A stretch of 64,000 nucleotides of DNA from Acanthacorydalis orientalis. Lineage: Eukaryota > Arthropoda > Insecta > Megaloptera > Corydalidae. Of the stretch, positions 22,936-33,770 are shown piece after piece (positions within the stretch are counted from its first letter, which is position 1; each line of letters starts with the position of its first letter). Location: NCBI GenBank assembly GCA_034766995.1, contig CM068321.1:8831026-8895025 (forward strand), read 5' to 3'. Under the pieces are notes generated by a model. That model saw only the letters and a program-made list of their open reading frames with translations. It was not told where the DNA came from and made no database searches. A program made the translations under genes and the position numbers.

Positions 22936-24189
22936 TATCTATACTTTAAGACATGTAAAATGTAAGCAAGTGTCAACCAAAAAAATATTTTATATGAAAT
23001 ATTTGGAGAAAATGATGTTGCAGACTGCACATATCATAGATTGTTTACAAAATGTTGTTTTCGAGACTCAAGCTTACAAAATGAACTAAAATCAAGTCTA
23101 TTTTTTAAAGTTGACGATGAGGAATTACAAGCTATGATTAAGAAAATTCCTTATTTGCCATAACATGCATAGAGAAATGTGATAATGATATATTATTCTT
23201 TTTAAACAGGACTAGACGAAAAAGATTATGATTACTGGTTTTCGGGTCTGTTATGGCTTCCGGCATTGTAGCAACGCTCAGGGCTTTTCCATTTCGCAAC
23301 CTCAAGGCAAGCTCATGCGCAAAACGTGGCATAAAAAAGATTATGGTTTCTTACTAACATAAGTCAGTATTAAATGGCAAATAATTATTGTTCCATATTA
23401 TTCATTATATGAATGGTGTTAATTACATAATTAAAAAATTACGAAGTTGTTTGAATGAAAAATGAATCAAAGTTTAATCTTTTGTCTGTTATACTTCTTG
23501 AAAGTTGTTTTAACTTTGTAGATGACATGATAGTGACTCCATAATAAAACAATTACATGTGTAAATATCAATTACTCGATGGTTTAAAGAAAATAGACAA
23601 TCTATAAAAGCGTACATCGTATTGGAATTGAATAGAACCGTTTTGTGTGACCTCGATCCACACATAATAGAAACAACCATAAATTGAAGCTCGTGCACAC
23701 ATAACAACGCGTCATTTTTGCGAACAATCGCGCACAAATCGTACAACAAACGGATCGTTCGAACGTGCGCTTTTTTCTCCACTGCGCACATAATACGATG
23801 CGGTGGAACGTTCACGACATTCGCATAAAATTCGCGGGTGATGGAGCGTGTCTGATCCATTTGACGGGCGTATATAATTTCGTCACTTCTTCTCCGTTCC
23901 TGCGTCGGATCGTTGACGGACACCACTATGGAGGCCGTAATGAGTTATTTAACCGTGCACAGATTGGTTATAATTTCACACGATTTTATGATCGTCTTTT
24001 ATTATTGTCAGCTACGAACAAAGATGTTCGCCTGTATTTCTTGCGTTTCTTTTTGCTTTAACGTTTCCATTGATTGCCGTGAGATATTTCTAAAGAATTT
24101 ATTTTTTTTTTGAAATAAAATGATGAAGAAAACTTGAACACATTCGATTGAATGTTTAAAACATGTCTTTTTCTCTCTATACATACGCA

Positions 24190-24192
<3 letters not shown>
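22936..24192. other. Non-coding stretch with two less AT-rich blocks
   Basis: 23216-23335 and 23690-23960 are CpG-bearing single-copy blocks. Frames there are short (up to 138 codons on the minus strand at 23926-23510) and show no domain I recognise. Candidate conserved non-coding DNA. Confidence 0.4.
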
Positions 24193-24240
<48 letters not shown>

Positions 24241-24241
24241 T
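24193..24241. repeat. (TA)n microsatellite
   Basis: TA run abutting the next mariner fragment. Confidence 0.9.
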
Positions 24242-24242
24242 A

Positions 24243-24540
24243 TAGATGGGAAAGAAACAAATAAGAGTATTTTTTTTTGTATGAGTTCAAAACGGGTAGT
24301 AAAGCAGCAGAAACTGCTCATAAATTAAACAGTGCTTTTGGTGTAGGTAACTGTTAAGATACGTACGGTACAATTGAAGATGAAGGTTTCGGACGTCTTT
24401 CTTCAGTTCATAACAATGAACTGAAGAAGTTAGTTGAATAAAAACCACTCACAATACAAGAGCTTGCACAAAATTTAGGTATTAGTTATCCATCAGTTCT
24501 GGACCATTTGAAAGAGTTAGGAAAATAAAAAAAAAATAAA
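24243..24540 (+). mobile_element. Mariner fragment (copy 5)
   Basis: Starts at the transposase ATG (MGKKQIRVFF), passes the same internal deletion seen in the copy at 25490 (ACGGTACAATTGAAGATGAA), then LTIQELAQNLGISYPSVLDH and KELGK. Both TIRs are gone: the left end lies in (TA)n and the right end in ATACAT repeats. Confidence 0.8.
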
Positions 24541-24568
24541 TGTATACATGTATATACATATATATATA

Positions 24569-25062
24569 AGGTGTGAGAATTAATTTTGTTACTTTGAACT
24601 CAATCAATCATAACTCTAGACTGAAATATCTTCTCGTCCTTTAAGATTTTGAAATGCTAACCTTAACATTTAAAAACACTATATATTTTGACCAAGAAGT
24701 TGGAAACAGCACAAAACAGTAATAAACACGAGCAGCATATTAGGCATTACATTCTTTTCACATTCCAATTTTGAAAAAAATGGTGCCGAAGCTGCGTGAA
24801 TTATCTGATCAGTTTTGGGGAAGGTGTTGTGGAGTATAAAGCATACAAAAAATATTAAAACAGTGGAAGATGTCCGAAAATGTATTAAGACTACATCTAT
24901 CCAAAACAATCATCTTTTTTTGATAAAGGATTCACTAGTTTCTCGAAAGATGAAACAAAGTTATACAAAATAATGGAGGATATTTTAAGGATTGGAATGA
25001 ATTCCATTTTTCCGTGAATATTCGTTTCTTATAAAAAGGCACTGAATTAATTTGTATAGCTT
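24569..25062 (+). mobile_element. Mariner-derived MITE family 2, copy 2
   Basis: Left end AGGTGTGAGAATTAATTTTG; right end, inverted, GGCACTGAATTAATTTG. Contains a start-like MSSILGITFFSHSNFEKN, then a GEGVVEYKAYKK segment joined to the C-terminal GYFKDWNEFHF... trace. Same order and same core deletion as copies 1 and 3. It begins 28 bp after the end of another mariner fragment. Confidence 0.75.
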
Positions 25063-25489
25063 ATATATATATCAAGCAGGCATATTATTGCTATTATTGA
25101 ATGAATAAGCATGATATTTATTTATTTTAAAAACAGATAAAAATAAATATCATGGCTGACACGAACAAATAGTTATTGAATATATTTTCTTAAAAAATTA
25201 TTCAATTATTTTTTTCGCTAATAATTCTCAGTATTGTATATTTTATCTTAGATAGTAAAATTAAATAATGTGATAAATCTAAAAGTTTACTGTTTTGTGG
25301 GGCAGGTGTTAAATTTCACACTATGTAAAAATACAATCGTTCTTAAAAGAGAATAAATTTCGTACTAAAAAGATTCAAGTGTGTAGACGAGACTAATAAA
25401 TGTAAAAAAATAAGAAAGAAAGTAGATAGAAGTCAACAGTCTACTTTTATTGCACAATTATGGCTTTGATGGAATATTTTGTACATTGA

Positions 25490-25948
25490 AATTTATTTCT
25501 GATGACCTTCAAATTTATATACATTTTTCTCTTTTTTGATTTTCCTAGCTCTTTTAAGTGGTCCAGAACTGTTGGATAACTAACGCCTAAATTTTGTGCA
25601 AGATCTTGTATTGTGAGTGGTTTTGATTCAACTAACTCCATCAGTTCATTGTTATGAAGTGAAGAAAGACACCTGAAACCTTCATCTTCAGTTGTACCGT
25701 ACGTACCTTAACAGTTACCTATAACAAAAGCACTGTTTAGTTTATGAGCAGTTTCTACTGATTTACTACCCGTTTTGAACCCATACAAAAAATACTCTTA
25801 TTTGTTTCTTTCCAATCTTTAATTCAATAGCCCAATTTGAAACAAAATTAATAATAAAACCAAAACCGATAACAAAGGGATAACACATTCATTAAAAAAA
25901 TTAAGGTTATAATTAGAAAAAACCGCAATTATTTTTCTACCAATCTAA
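25490..25948 (-). mobile_element. Deleted mariner (copy 6)
   Basis: 5' TIR on the minus strand TTAGATTGGTAGAAAAATAA at the right. The C-terminal end of the remaining frame gives MELVESKPLTIQDLAQNLGV and SYPTVLDHLKELGKSKKRKM. The left end has lost the 3' TIR (only ATGACCTTCAAATTT is left). It shares with copy 5 a specific deletion between ACGTACGGTACAA and TGAAGATGAAGG. Confidence 0.8.
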
Positions 25949-27914
25949 TAGTAGTAGAAAATAGATTTTCAGTGAAAAAAATCACGAAAACCACCAGGAA
26001 AGGCATGAACAGAATCAATTGTGATTGTGATGATTGTGTTAGAATTAATTGTGTATAAATTTTGTAATATTTTTACTATGATAAATAAATAGCATATAAT
26101 AATTGATAAAAAAATAAAACGTACATTCGATAAATTATCTAATTTTATTGATATGTAAATTTAAAGAAATATTTTACTTTCAACAACGAATAAACAAATC
26201 TCATCTAGTTTATTTGTATTAAATAGTTCTATCCCTAAGTTTTCATAAAAAATATTATTTTTTATATATTTCTGTAAGTATTACAATACCAAGTGTGAAT
26301 ACAATGAATCATTAAATATTTACTTCGTTGTAAAAACGAATACTTATTTTGATTTGTGACAGCGTGTCAATAATGTCTCAATAAATTATTAAGAAACATA
26401 TGTAATAGTACGCCATTCCTGTTATGTTTTTCTGCCAACTCACAAGCTGCACCTTTTTACAATTTAGTTTAAGGACATCGCTTTGTTTTTAAATACACGT
26501 TATAATAAATATAAATTATGGAACTGATTGAGTTCATTGGTGATATATTGAAAATGCGTTGAGTCCGCCCAGAGAAAACGAAATCGTTTAAAACCGCTAC
26601 ATAGATTTATTTTTCTGTTCCGTACTAAATTATCTCATGGCTATTTTCATAATGAGTTATTAAACCATACGCCTATTAATACCATTTCGAAAAAAAAACA
26701 ATTATCAATTTGAATTGGTTTACGAGTCCGCTAAAAAAGAACATTCGAAATAATAAATTATTCGAACAGTTTTAAATTACTAAACGTTCAATGCAAGTGA
26801 AATTCACATTCGGTACTGAGACTCGGTCATCTTCGTAGTCATTGTTTGTTAGTGGTACATAAATATCGACCAACAACAACAACATCTAAATTTATTACAT
26901 GTTCATTCACAGTCGAAAAATATTTTTCAATTAATTTTTAAATATATTACCGACGTGGTGAATCTCTTGAAACAAAAGTAGAGAACGAATTATCTAGTCG
27001 TACGCCTGAAGCGTAATCAATTATTAGTTTTTTTTCTTTCTTTCTTTCTATACCTGCCCTATTTATTTCCACACTGAAACGATTAACATTCTTTTGTAAT
27101 TGGGATGATTTGGGCTCACTGTAACATGTATACCATCCGTCTATATATTTATCTAGTGTCTAGAAGGGGCGAGCATTAAAAATCTCTATTATTTAGTTTA
27201 GGGGTTGGTTACATTAGAACATATTTAATTTAGGACCCTCATTTATAATACAGTCTGTTTGATATATTAGGTACATACTTTATAAAAATCTACTTGTTGT
27301 TAAAGTAGTCTTCATAGTATTATTATAATATTTTATGAATAATTCTTTTCATTTTAAGATGAGAAGTATGCTGTTTGATAGTAAAATTATTTGCTATGTA
27401 TATGAATATATATTCAGAGATTAGCTTGAAATACATAATTAGAGGATTTGATTTTTAATTCAAGTTCAGTTACTCTGAAATCAAACTAAGTGTAATTATC
27501 TTTGTTCCTGATATTGTAACATTTAATTGAAATTTTATTTTTTTCGTTTTCTACAAATTTTTGAAATAATTTCTATGTTTACCTTAAGATCTTATTATTA
27601 TAAAATAGTTTCATGTCGAAATAGTTTTAAGTAGATGTTTTTTCTATATTTATATTGGGTTTTGATCAATGAAAATATTTTATTAAATACAATAATTTAA
27701 ATTTACTGTCCATTGATCATAAATTAAACAAGCTGTTAAATTAACGGTCAACTGACATCAAGTTTTGATTTGGAATACAAACTTCTTTTCTTACTAATGA
27801 ATACTTCTCATTCGTATCAACGAAAATATATATTGTGAAGGATGACAAAACACATTACTGTAATAAAACTAATTTTGACTTAAATGGCACTTAAAACGTT
27901 ATGAAATGGCAGGC

Positions 27915-27918
<4 letters not shown>
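25949..27918. other. Non-coding stretch
   Basis: AT-rich, no frame of note. 26800-27080 is somewhat richer in CpG and has short CAA and TTTC runs. Confidence 0.45.
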
Positions 27919-27964
<46 letters not shown>

Positions 27965-28042
27965 TAGATAGAGAGAGAGAGAGAGAGGGATAGATAGATA
28001 TGTATGTACATTTAAATATATATATATATATATATATATATA
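27919..28042. repeat. Compound microsatellite (TA)n-(GATA)-(GA)n-(TA)n
   Basis: TA run, then TAGATAGATAGAGAGAGAG, GATAGATAGATATG, and a second TA run which abuts the next transposon. Confidence 0.9.
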
Positions 28043-28515
28043 CAGGCCAAGTCAGAACAACGGGAGTACCAAAACGCAATAATTAAATGAATTTTTACAA
28101 ATCTTTCCTTATATATTCTCGTTAGGTATATCGGGTAATTTTTCTTTAATAACGTTTGATAGATGAGCACCATTTCGGTGTACGCATTCCTATAATCTTA
28201 TTCGGAAATTTTTTATTAATGGTGGAATCTTCACAATTGATTCTTGAATTTTTAATTTAAGTTCAAGAAAAGTGTGTGGATGATCAATATACACCTTGCT
28301 TTTTAGATTACTCTAAAGAAAATAATCACACCCAGTCAAATCTGGGAATATTTCTGGCCAAACAACATCTCCATTTTTAGAAATAATATGCTTTGGAACC
28401 AGCGCTCTTACAGTAGCTATGGACATTATATCGATATGACTTGTTGACCTAACTTGTTGGAGCCATATACTTTGCGGAAATAGGATTAATTCTTGGATCA
28501 TAAATCGTGTAATCA
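28043..28515 (-). mobile_element. Tc1/mariner-superfamily DDE transposase, C-terminal part
   Basis: Right after (TA)n the end CAGGCCAAGTCAGAACAACG looks like a terminal repeat. The minus strand codes for WLQQVRSTSHIDIMSIATVR, ISKNGDVVWPEIFPDLTGCD and YFLWSNLKSKVYIDHPHTLL, then KIQESIVKIPPLIKNFRIRL and HRNGAHLSNVI. This is the end of the long Tc3-like insect transposases: WFQQDGAxxH, a 'GxxxWPPRSPDL...DYFLWG' block with the catalytic Asp, and a helical C-terminus. The second catalytic Asp (normally QQD) is lost. 5' half absent. Confidence 0.75.
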
Positions 28516-28574
28516 TGTAAGTATAGCAGGTTGTCTTAATTTATATGGCATTTTTGTTGTCGTCTTACAAGAAG

Positions 28575-29275
28575 AATGGCTTTTATATGCCGAAAGATGA
28601 AAGTGCATACTATTGGCCTAAACATGAACCATACAGAAACAAAAGTTTTGTTCAATGCATTTGTCTGCCCGAAGAAAATTAAATTAAAAGAAACAGAAAT
28701 AGAAGAAGTTATGAAATATGTTTATTAAGGCCAGCTTATCAACAAAGATGGATCATTCATTGAAGAAGTAAACAAGAGAATAAAAATGGGACGGAGCTCA
28801 TTTGGACGAAACTCGATATTTAAATCAGAAATCACACTCTGTTTGAAGAAAAAAGTATTTGGATAATGTATACTACCAGTCCTTATCTAAGGCAATGAAA
28901 CATGGGTGCTTTACGGTAAAGTTATTCAAAAACTCCAAACAACACAGAGAATTAAGAAACAATGCATGCTAGGAATAACAAGAAGAGAGAGAAAAAGAAT
29001 AGAATGGATACGAAAAGAAACAAGAATCATAGATGTAATAAGAAGAATAAAGAGTCTGAATTGGAAATGGGTAGAAAGAAGAAAGTCGATGGATAACAGA
29101 AATTATTAACTAGGAACAAAGAAATATAAGAACAAGAAGGAGACTAACTAACGGGTGAGATAAGAAAATTAAACATTTTATTGGAAATCAGTGGAAAAGA
29201 GAGACATTTAATTGTACAAAATGGAAAATCATGAGGGGAGTTTATTCGGCAGTGGATTGACAAAGACTAATGATA
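28575..29275 (+). mobile_element. RTE-type LINE fragment, ORF2 C-terminal part (copy 1)
   Basis: Frames give TIGLNMNHTETKVLFNAFVC, YVY, stop, GQLINKDGSFIEEVNKRIKM, CILPVL, stop, GNETW, then QTTQRIKKQCMLGITRRERK, RIEWIRKETRIIDVIRRIKS and LNWKW. It is the thumb and C-terminal region of an RTE-clade reverse transcriptase. It parallels the better copy at 52919-53775 and ends at the same 3' UTR motif (GCAGTGGATT), but without the GAT-repeat tail. Many stops; inactive. Confidence 0.8.
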
Positions 29276-29315
29276 TATTGATTTATTAATTTTATATCTA
29301 AAAATAAATCTTTAT

Positions 29316-29331
29316 GTATATATATATATAC

Positions 29332-29366
<35 letters not shown>
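29316..29366. repeat. (TA)n microsatellite with a GTGTG interruption
   Basis: TA run that abuts the left TIR of the next mariner. Confidence 0.9.
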
Positions 29367-29370
<4 letters not shown>

Positions 29371-30631
29371 AACCAAGAAAGTTCTGTTGTTTTTAAGTTG
29401 AGAAAAAAATTGTGTATTTTTTACATAAAATAACTTTATTCATGAAAATATCCACCTTCGCAACAACCTTTTTCCAGCGAGAAGATAATTTATAAATTCC
29501 ATTTTTATAAAACTGATTATTTTTATTTACAAAAAATGTAGGCACCTCTATGTTTAACTCTTCTTCATTATTAAACTGATTACCACGCATATGTTTGTCC
29601 AAAGATGAAAATAGGTGATAATCTGATGGAGATATATCTGGGGAGTACGGGGCATGGGGATGATCTCTTACCCTAAATTCATAATTTTTATTCTGGTCTC
29701 TACTGCAACGTGCGGGTCATGCATTATCTTGTAAAAATAAAACTTTTACGATTCACAAGTGCTGAATGTTTCTGTTGTAATGCATCGTGTACTTGTTGGA
29801 GTTGTTCACTATAAATGTTTGCCCTTAAGGTTTGACTCACTCGTAGATATTCATGGTGAAGAATTCCTTTTGAAGTCCACCAAACACAGAGAAGTTTTCG
29901 TGGTGATAACTTTCATTTAGGACTTTGTGGGACAGGATCACTAAATGAAAGTCAGTGGTGAGTACGTAGTAGTTGGAATAAATAATCCATTTTCAATCAG
30001 TGGTCAAAATTTAATCCAAAAAGTTCTCTGATTTTAGTCGTGAAATAAGAGATATACAGATTGCAAGAACTGTAATTTGTCATTGGAAGTTAATTCGTGT
30101 GATACCCATTTACTTAATTTCCACCTCTTTCCTATTTTCAGTAAATGCTTCCGTATTGTTTCGTCACTTACTTTGAACAATTCTGCAAGCTGTTGACACA
30201 TTAAACTGGAATTTGTTTCAATCATTGTCTCCGATTCGTCGATATTTAAATTTGATGGTCTTCCTGATCTGGTCTTGTCTTTAGTGGATTAATCCCCGGC
30301 AAAAATTTTTTAAACCATCTCTGGGCCTTGACGTAATTTTCTTTTCTCCAAACGAGTACATTTTTTTGCAATTTCTGTAGCGTTAGTCCCAAGTTTAAAT
30401 TCATAAAGCAAACACACTCACGTACTACACTATTTTCCACAGATATTATTTAGGATTAGAATTATTTTTCAAATTAAAGTTAACAGTTCGAGATTCATTC
30501 AACAATTAACAGTAAAGCACATGCTAATATATCTGATAAATAGTTCTTGGAATTTTATCTGATAACAAGTGTAAACAATTCTTGGAATTATTGTACGTTA
30601 TAACAACGACAGAACTTTCTTGGGTACCAAA
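29367..30631 (-). mobile_element. Full-length but dead mariner
   Basis: Both TIRs are present: left AAAGTAACCAAGAAAGTTCT and, on the minus strand from the right, TTTGGTACCCAAGAAAGTTC. Length about 1.27 kb, normal for mariner. (TA)n lies on both sides. The transposase is on the minus strand. Confidence 0.85.
29393..30440 (-). pseudogene. Mariner transposase, degenerate, all three Asp codons still visible
   Basis: N-terminus VVRECVCFMNLNLGLTLQKL, AQRWFKKF, then SDETIRKHLLKIGKRWKLSK, WVSHELTSNDKLQFLQSVYL. The first catalytic site reads D-stop-KWIIYSN, so Asp is kept but the next Glu codon became TGA. The second is QDNA followed by a stop; the third is HAPYSPDISPSDYHLFSSLD. The end FYKNGIYKLSSRWKKVVAKV matches the family. 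Several stops and frameshifts; cannot make active protein. Confidence 0.8.
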
Positions 30632-30666
30632 TATATATATATATATATAATATATATATATATATA
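30632..30666. repeat. (TA)n microsatellite
   Basis: TA run right of the dead mariner. Confidence 0.9.
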
Positions 30667-32030
30667 AACACATTTGTATCTATAGAAAGAGATAAATATT
30701 AGAATATATTATTAATGCGTTAACACATTTTTAAAATAGACACATCGATCTATTTATAAGCACACAAATCACTACCCAATTAACTGCATTCCATTCGACC
30801 GCGTCGAACAGTCGTACAACAATAAAAAAAACTCCATACGCACAAATCTATCGGTCGAGTCGAGAGCGATTCATCACGAACGGATCCACCTCCGGGATAT
30901 GTAATCATCGTCATTGTACTTTCGTCGTTTTGTGTTTATTTATGTTATTTTCTTTTATCATCATCAACCCGTCCACTCGATCGGTCCGAAATCGGTGTAA
31001 TGGACGGGCTCGGTAATTATTTCGGACACAAATAATTATAATCCGTGCACGTTGATTGGTTTTAACCAGAAGCCATAACAATAAATCAACCAGGAATACT
31101 TAGCAGCGACATTTAAGTCATCGTCGGGGTCGTAAAAAATCTCTATAACTATGCACGTCGAGAAACGCGCCGACGTTCGAACGCTTCAGGTAGTAAAAAT
31201 AATAATCGGTGAGATCGGATCGACGTGGACCTGTCACGTTCTCGCTCCGACGTTAAGTAAGACGTACATCGCGGGTTCGATTCCATGACAGTTATACGAA
31301 TTTAATTTGTTCGTCCGTTTGATAGATTATTGGATGATATTGGCGATTAGACAAATCGGACGAATAATGAACATTTAAATCTATCCATCGCATGTAAAGA
31401 TATGATCTTTGGACGGATCTTTGTTGCCCCCGTGAATGTTTCTTCTTTTCGATGTCGTAAAGGAACTGTTTTTGCGTATTTTCTTTTTCCTTTGGACGTA
31501 ATCTTTGTCAGAACTTGTATTTTGAATAAATGTATGTCGATAAATCAGCGGCAAATTAATTCTACTGAATGAAGAGACAGCAATACTTAAAATACTTATG
31601 AATTTATAACCTAATTAAAAAAATGTATTCTATTTATAAAGATTTCTGATGTGTAATATTTAAAATCTCTGATATAAAAAATAGTTTTATTTTAGTATTG
31701 TATATCTTTAAAAGTTAATAAAAAACCTGTTTTAGGTTTAACTTAGGTTAAGTTAATCTCAAGTCAGATAAGTTGGATTAGCTTAAGACCTTAAATTCAA
31801 AAAGGTTTTGATTTTTTTAAAAACAATAACTAAAAAAAATCGAATCAATTTTATTTGATGCAATAAATTTGAGGGCTAAGATATTTCATTCACAAATTAA
31901 TTTAAGAAAAATTAAAATAATCTATAAGGAAGGTGAAGATCTAATACGAAAATGACTTTAAAATAGAAGTACAAAATATTTCAGGTGAAATATGGTTCTA
32001 ATAAGGTAGTTATATAGTTTAAAGGTAGTA
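30667..32030. other. Single-copy block rich in CpG, candidate regulatory DNA
   Basis: 30770-31500 stands out from the AT-rich surroundings (CGACCGCGTCGAACAGTCG, CGAGAAACGCGCCGACG, GATCGGATCGACGTGG). It has no frame beyond chance length and no repeat structure. 31500-32030 is ordinary AT-rich DNA. Confidence 0.45.
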
Positions 32031-32755
32031 TTAGGTTGGTGCAAAAATAATAACGATTTTTATCATTTTCAGTTTGGAGACGATTTTTCTAGTAACCGTT
32101 ATCTTTTGTTATAGTGATGTGATACATCATTGTAAACAATAAAATTAGCACTGATGATTTGATCTTACGTCTATTGTTTTCATTTTTCAGTATTGCTGAA
32201 TATAACCTCTTAACTTAGTCATCAGAATAAAGTAAATTCGCACGATTTTGTTGTGTCAGTTTAAATTGGGACGTAAAGCACCTGTTCGAAATATCAAGTT
32301 TGTTTCTGGAAAAGAGTCAATTATTGAACATATAAATCAACATTAATTTTAAAAATTTCGTAATGGAAACAAAAGTTTTGATGATGAGGAGGGTCATGGT
32401 CGTTCTTCAGCTATAGATAATAATGATTTAAGAACCATTATTGAAGTGTATCCACGTAAAACAACACGAGAGGTGGCAGAAAAACTCAATGTTGATCATT
32501 CAACAGTTGTTCGACATTTGAGTCTAATTGGGAAAACAAAAAAGCTGGATAAATGGATGTTATGTGAACTAAAAGAACATCAAGCAATTCGGCGATATGA
32601 AGTCTGCCTTGTGCTTCTTTTTCGTAACAAAAATTATCACTTTCTTGGCCGCATTGTGACATGTAATGAAAAGTAGATTCTCTACAACAATTGGAAACGT
32701 TCATTACAGTGGGTAGATCGAGGAGAAGCACCAAAACAGTTTCTTAAACCGAAGA
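32031..32755 (+). mobile_element. HSMAR1-like mariner, 5' two thirds
   Basis: 5' TIR TTAGGTTGGTGCAAAAATAA follows TA. The frame, broken at first, opens at 32446: DLRTIIEVYPRKTTREVAEK (with upstream context) then LNVDHSTVVRHLSLIGKTKK, LDKWMLCELKEHQ. The first catalytic motif reads IVTCNEK, stop: Asp has become Asn and Trp a stop. It breaks off after QFLKPKI. The second and third Asp and the 3' end are absent. Confidence 0.8.
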
Positions 32756-32775
32756 TATTAGATAGATATTAGATA

Positions 32776-32846
32776 TTAGGTTGGTACAAAAATAATTTCA
32801 ATTTTTATCATTTTAAGTTTGACGACGATTTTTCTATTTACCGTTA
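32776..32846 (+). mobile_element. HSMAR1-like mariner, 5' TIR fragment
   Basis: TTAGGTTGGTACAAAAATAA and the following 5' UTR text match the start of the element at 32031 for about 71 bp, in the same orientation. It ends abruptly at a GC-rich sequence. Confidence 0.75.
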
Positions 32847-33010
32847 GTTGGCACGGGGCGCGAGAGAAGCTCGGAGCTCTCGACCCATTACCCGTTTCTG
32901 TGTCCATATTTCATCAATCAGGGGGAGTTCTACCCATTACAACGCCATTAGCTTCGGCTGCTTATAGCGGTACCACGGGTTAGACGGGTGAACATCTTTT
33001 CGAGTGATCT
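32847..33010. other. Unidentified GC-rich patch
   Basis: About 160 bp unlike its surroundings: GGCACGGGGCGCGAGAGAAG, then an inverted pair CGAGAG...CTCTCG, two ACCCATTAC repeats, and GCGGTACCACGGGTTAGACG. No frame, no family recognised. It is joined directly to a broken mariner end, so it may be the end of another element. Confidence 0.4.
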
Positions 33011-33302
33011 ATTTATTTACTATTGAGTTAATAACTAGTTTCTAGGCATTTTATTGCAATATTATGAATTTATTTTAATTGTACATTGAGCACTGACTTG
33101 TTATTGACTCATTGTTTAATCTACGATTAAGATAAAACCCTCCGTTCTTACTTAATACACGGAAAATATTCCGTCTCTATCATTTAATTAGCAAATAAAC
33201 TTAAGGTTTTATTAAAGAAATACAGAGAGATGTATTAATTTAGAGCAGCTGTTCAAAATTGTCTCTTCTTTCTAAATTTCCGGAAAATAAACATAAAATA
33301 AT

Positions 33303-33305
33303 ATG

Positions 33306-33341
<36 letters not shown>
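33303..33341. repeat. (TA)n microsatellite
   Basis: TA run. Confidence 0.9.
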
Positions 33342-33344
<3 letters not shown>

Positions 33345-33639
33345 TTATGAATATATCTTAAGAATATATGAATATATTTATGAATTATCTAATATAAGAA
33401 TTATTGTTTAGTTGTTAGGTCGAATTTCGGTGATAAATAACTGTTCCTAATATTTTATTATCCGTTTAATTTTAAATTGCGAACAGTTTATCGCGGATCG
33501 TGTCTAAAAAGCATGTAAAAGGATTTTTAATCGTCTATTAGTGCTGTTAACACGCATTTTATACTTTGTTAAATGTGTGCCGCTTATGACACAATTGTGA
33601 TTTTGGTTTATGTTTTGACTATTTTTTCTATTCGTAATG

Positions 33640-33640
<1 letters not shown>

Positions 33641-33683
<43 letters not shown>

Positions 33684-33700
33684 ATGTATATATGTATATG

Positions 33701-33731
<31 letters not shown>

Positions 33732-33770
33732 ATACATATGTATATATATGTATATGTATATATATATATA
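33641..33770. repeat. (TA)n array degenerating into TATATG repeats
   Basis: A pure TA run becomes a GTATAT hexamer-type repeat with many G interruptions, about 130 bp. Confidence 0.9.

Noticed and set aside
23216..23335. Possible second exon: TTCTTTTTAAACAG resembles a 3' splice site before a less AT-rich block
   Set aside because: Joined to the exon ending at 10876 in the required phase, it meets a TGA after about seven codons, and no donor of good quality follows. It may be another kind of element, but not a supported exon.
23510..23926. 138-codon frame on -
   Set aside because: No recognisable domain; composition follows the CpG-bearing block, and the opposite strand is also partly open. 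Treated as non-coding for lack of support.
31268..31285. GGGTTCGATTCC resembles a tRNA T-arm / B box
   Set aside because: The flanking bases do not pair into a stem, and there is no A box or anticodon arm upstream.
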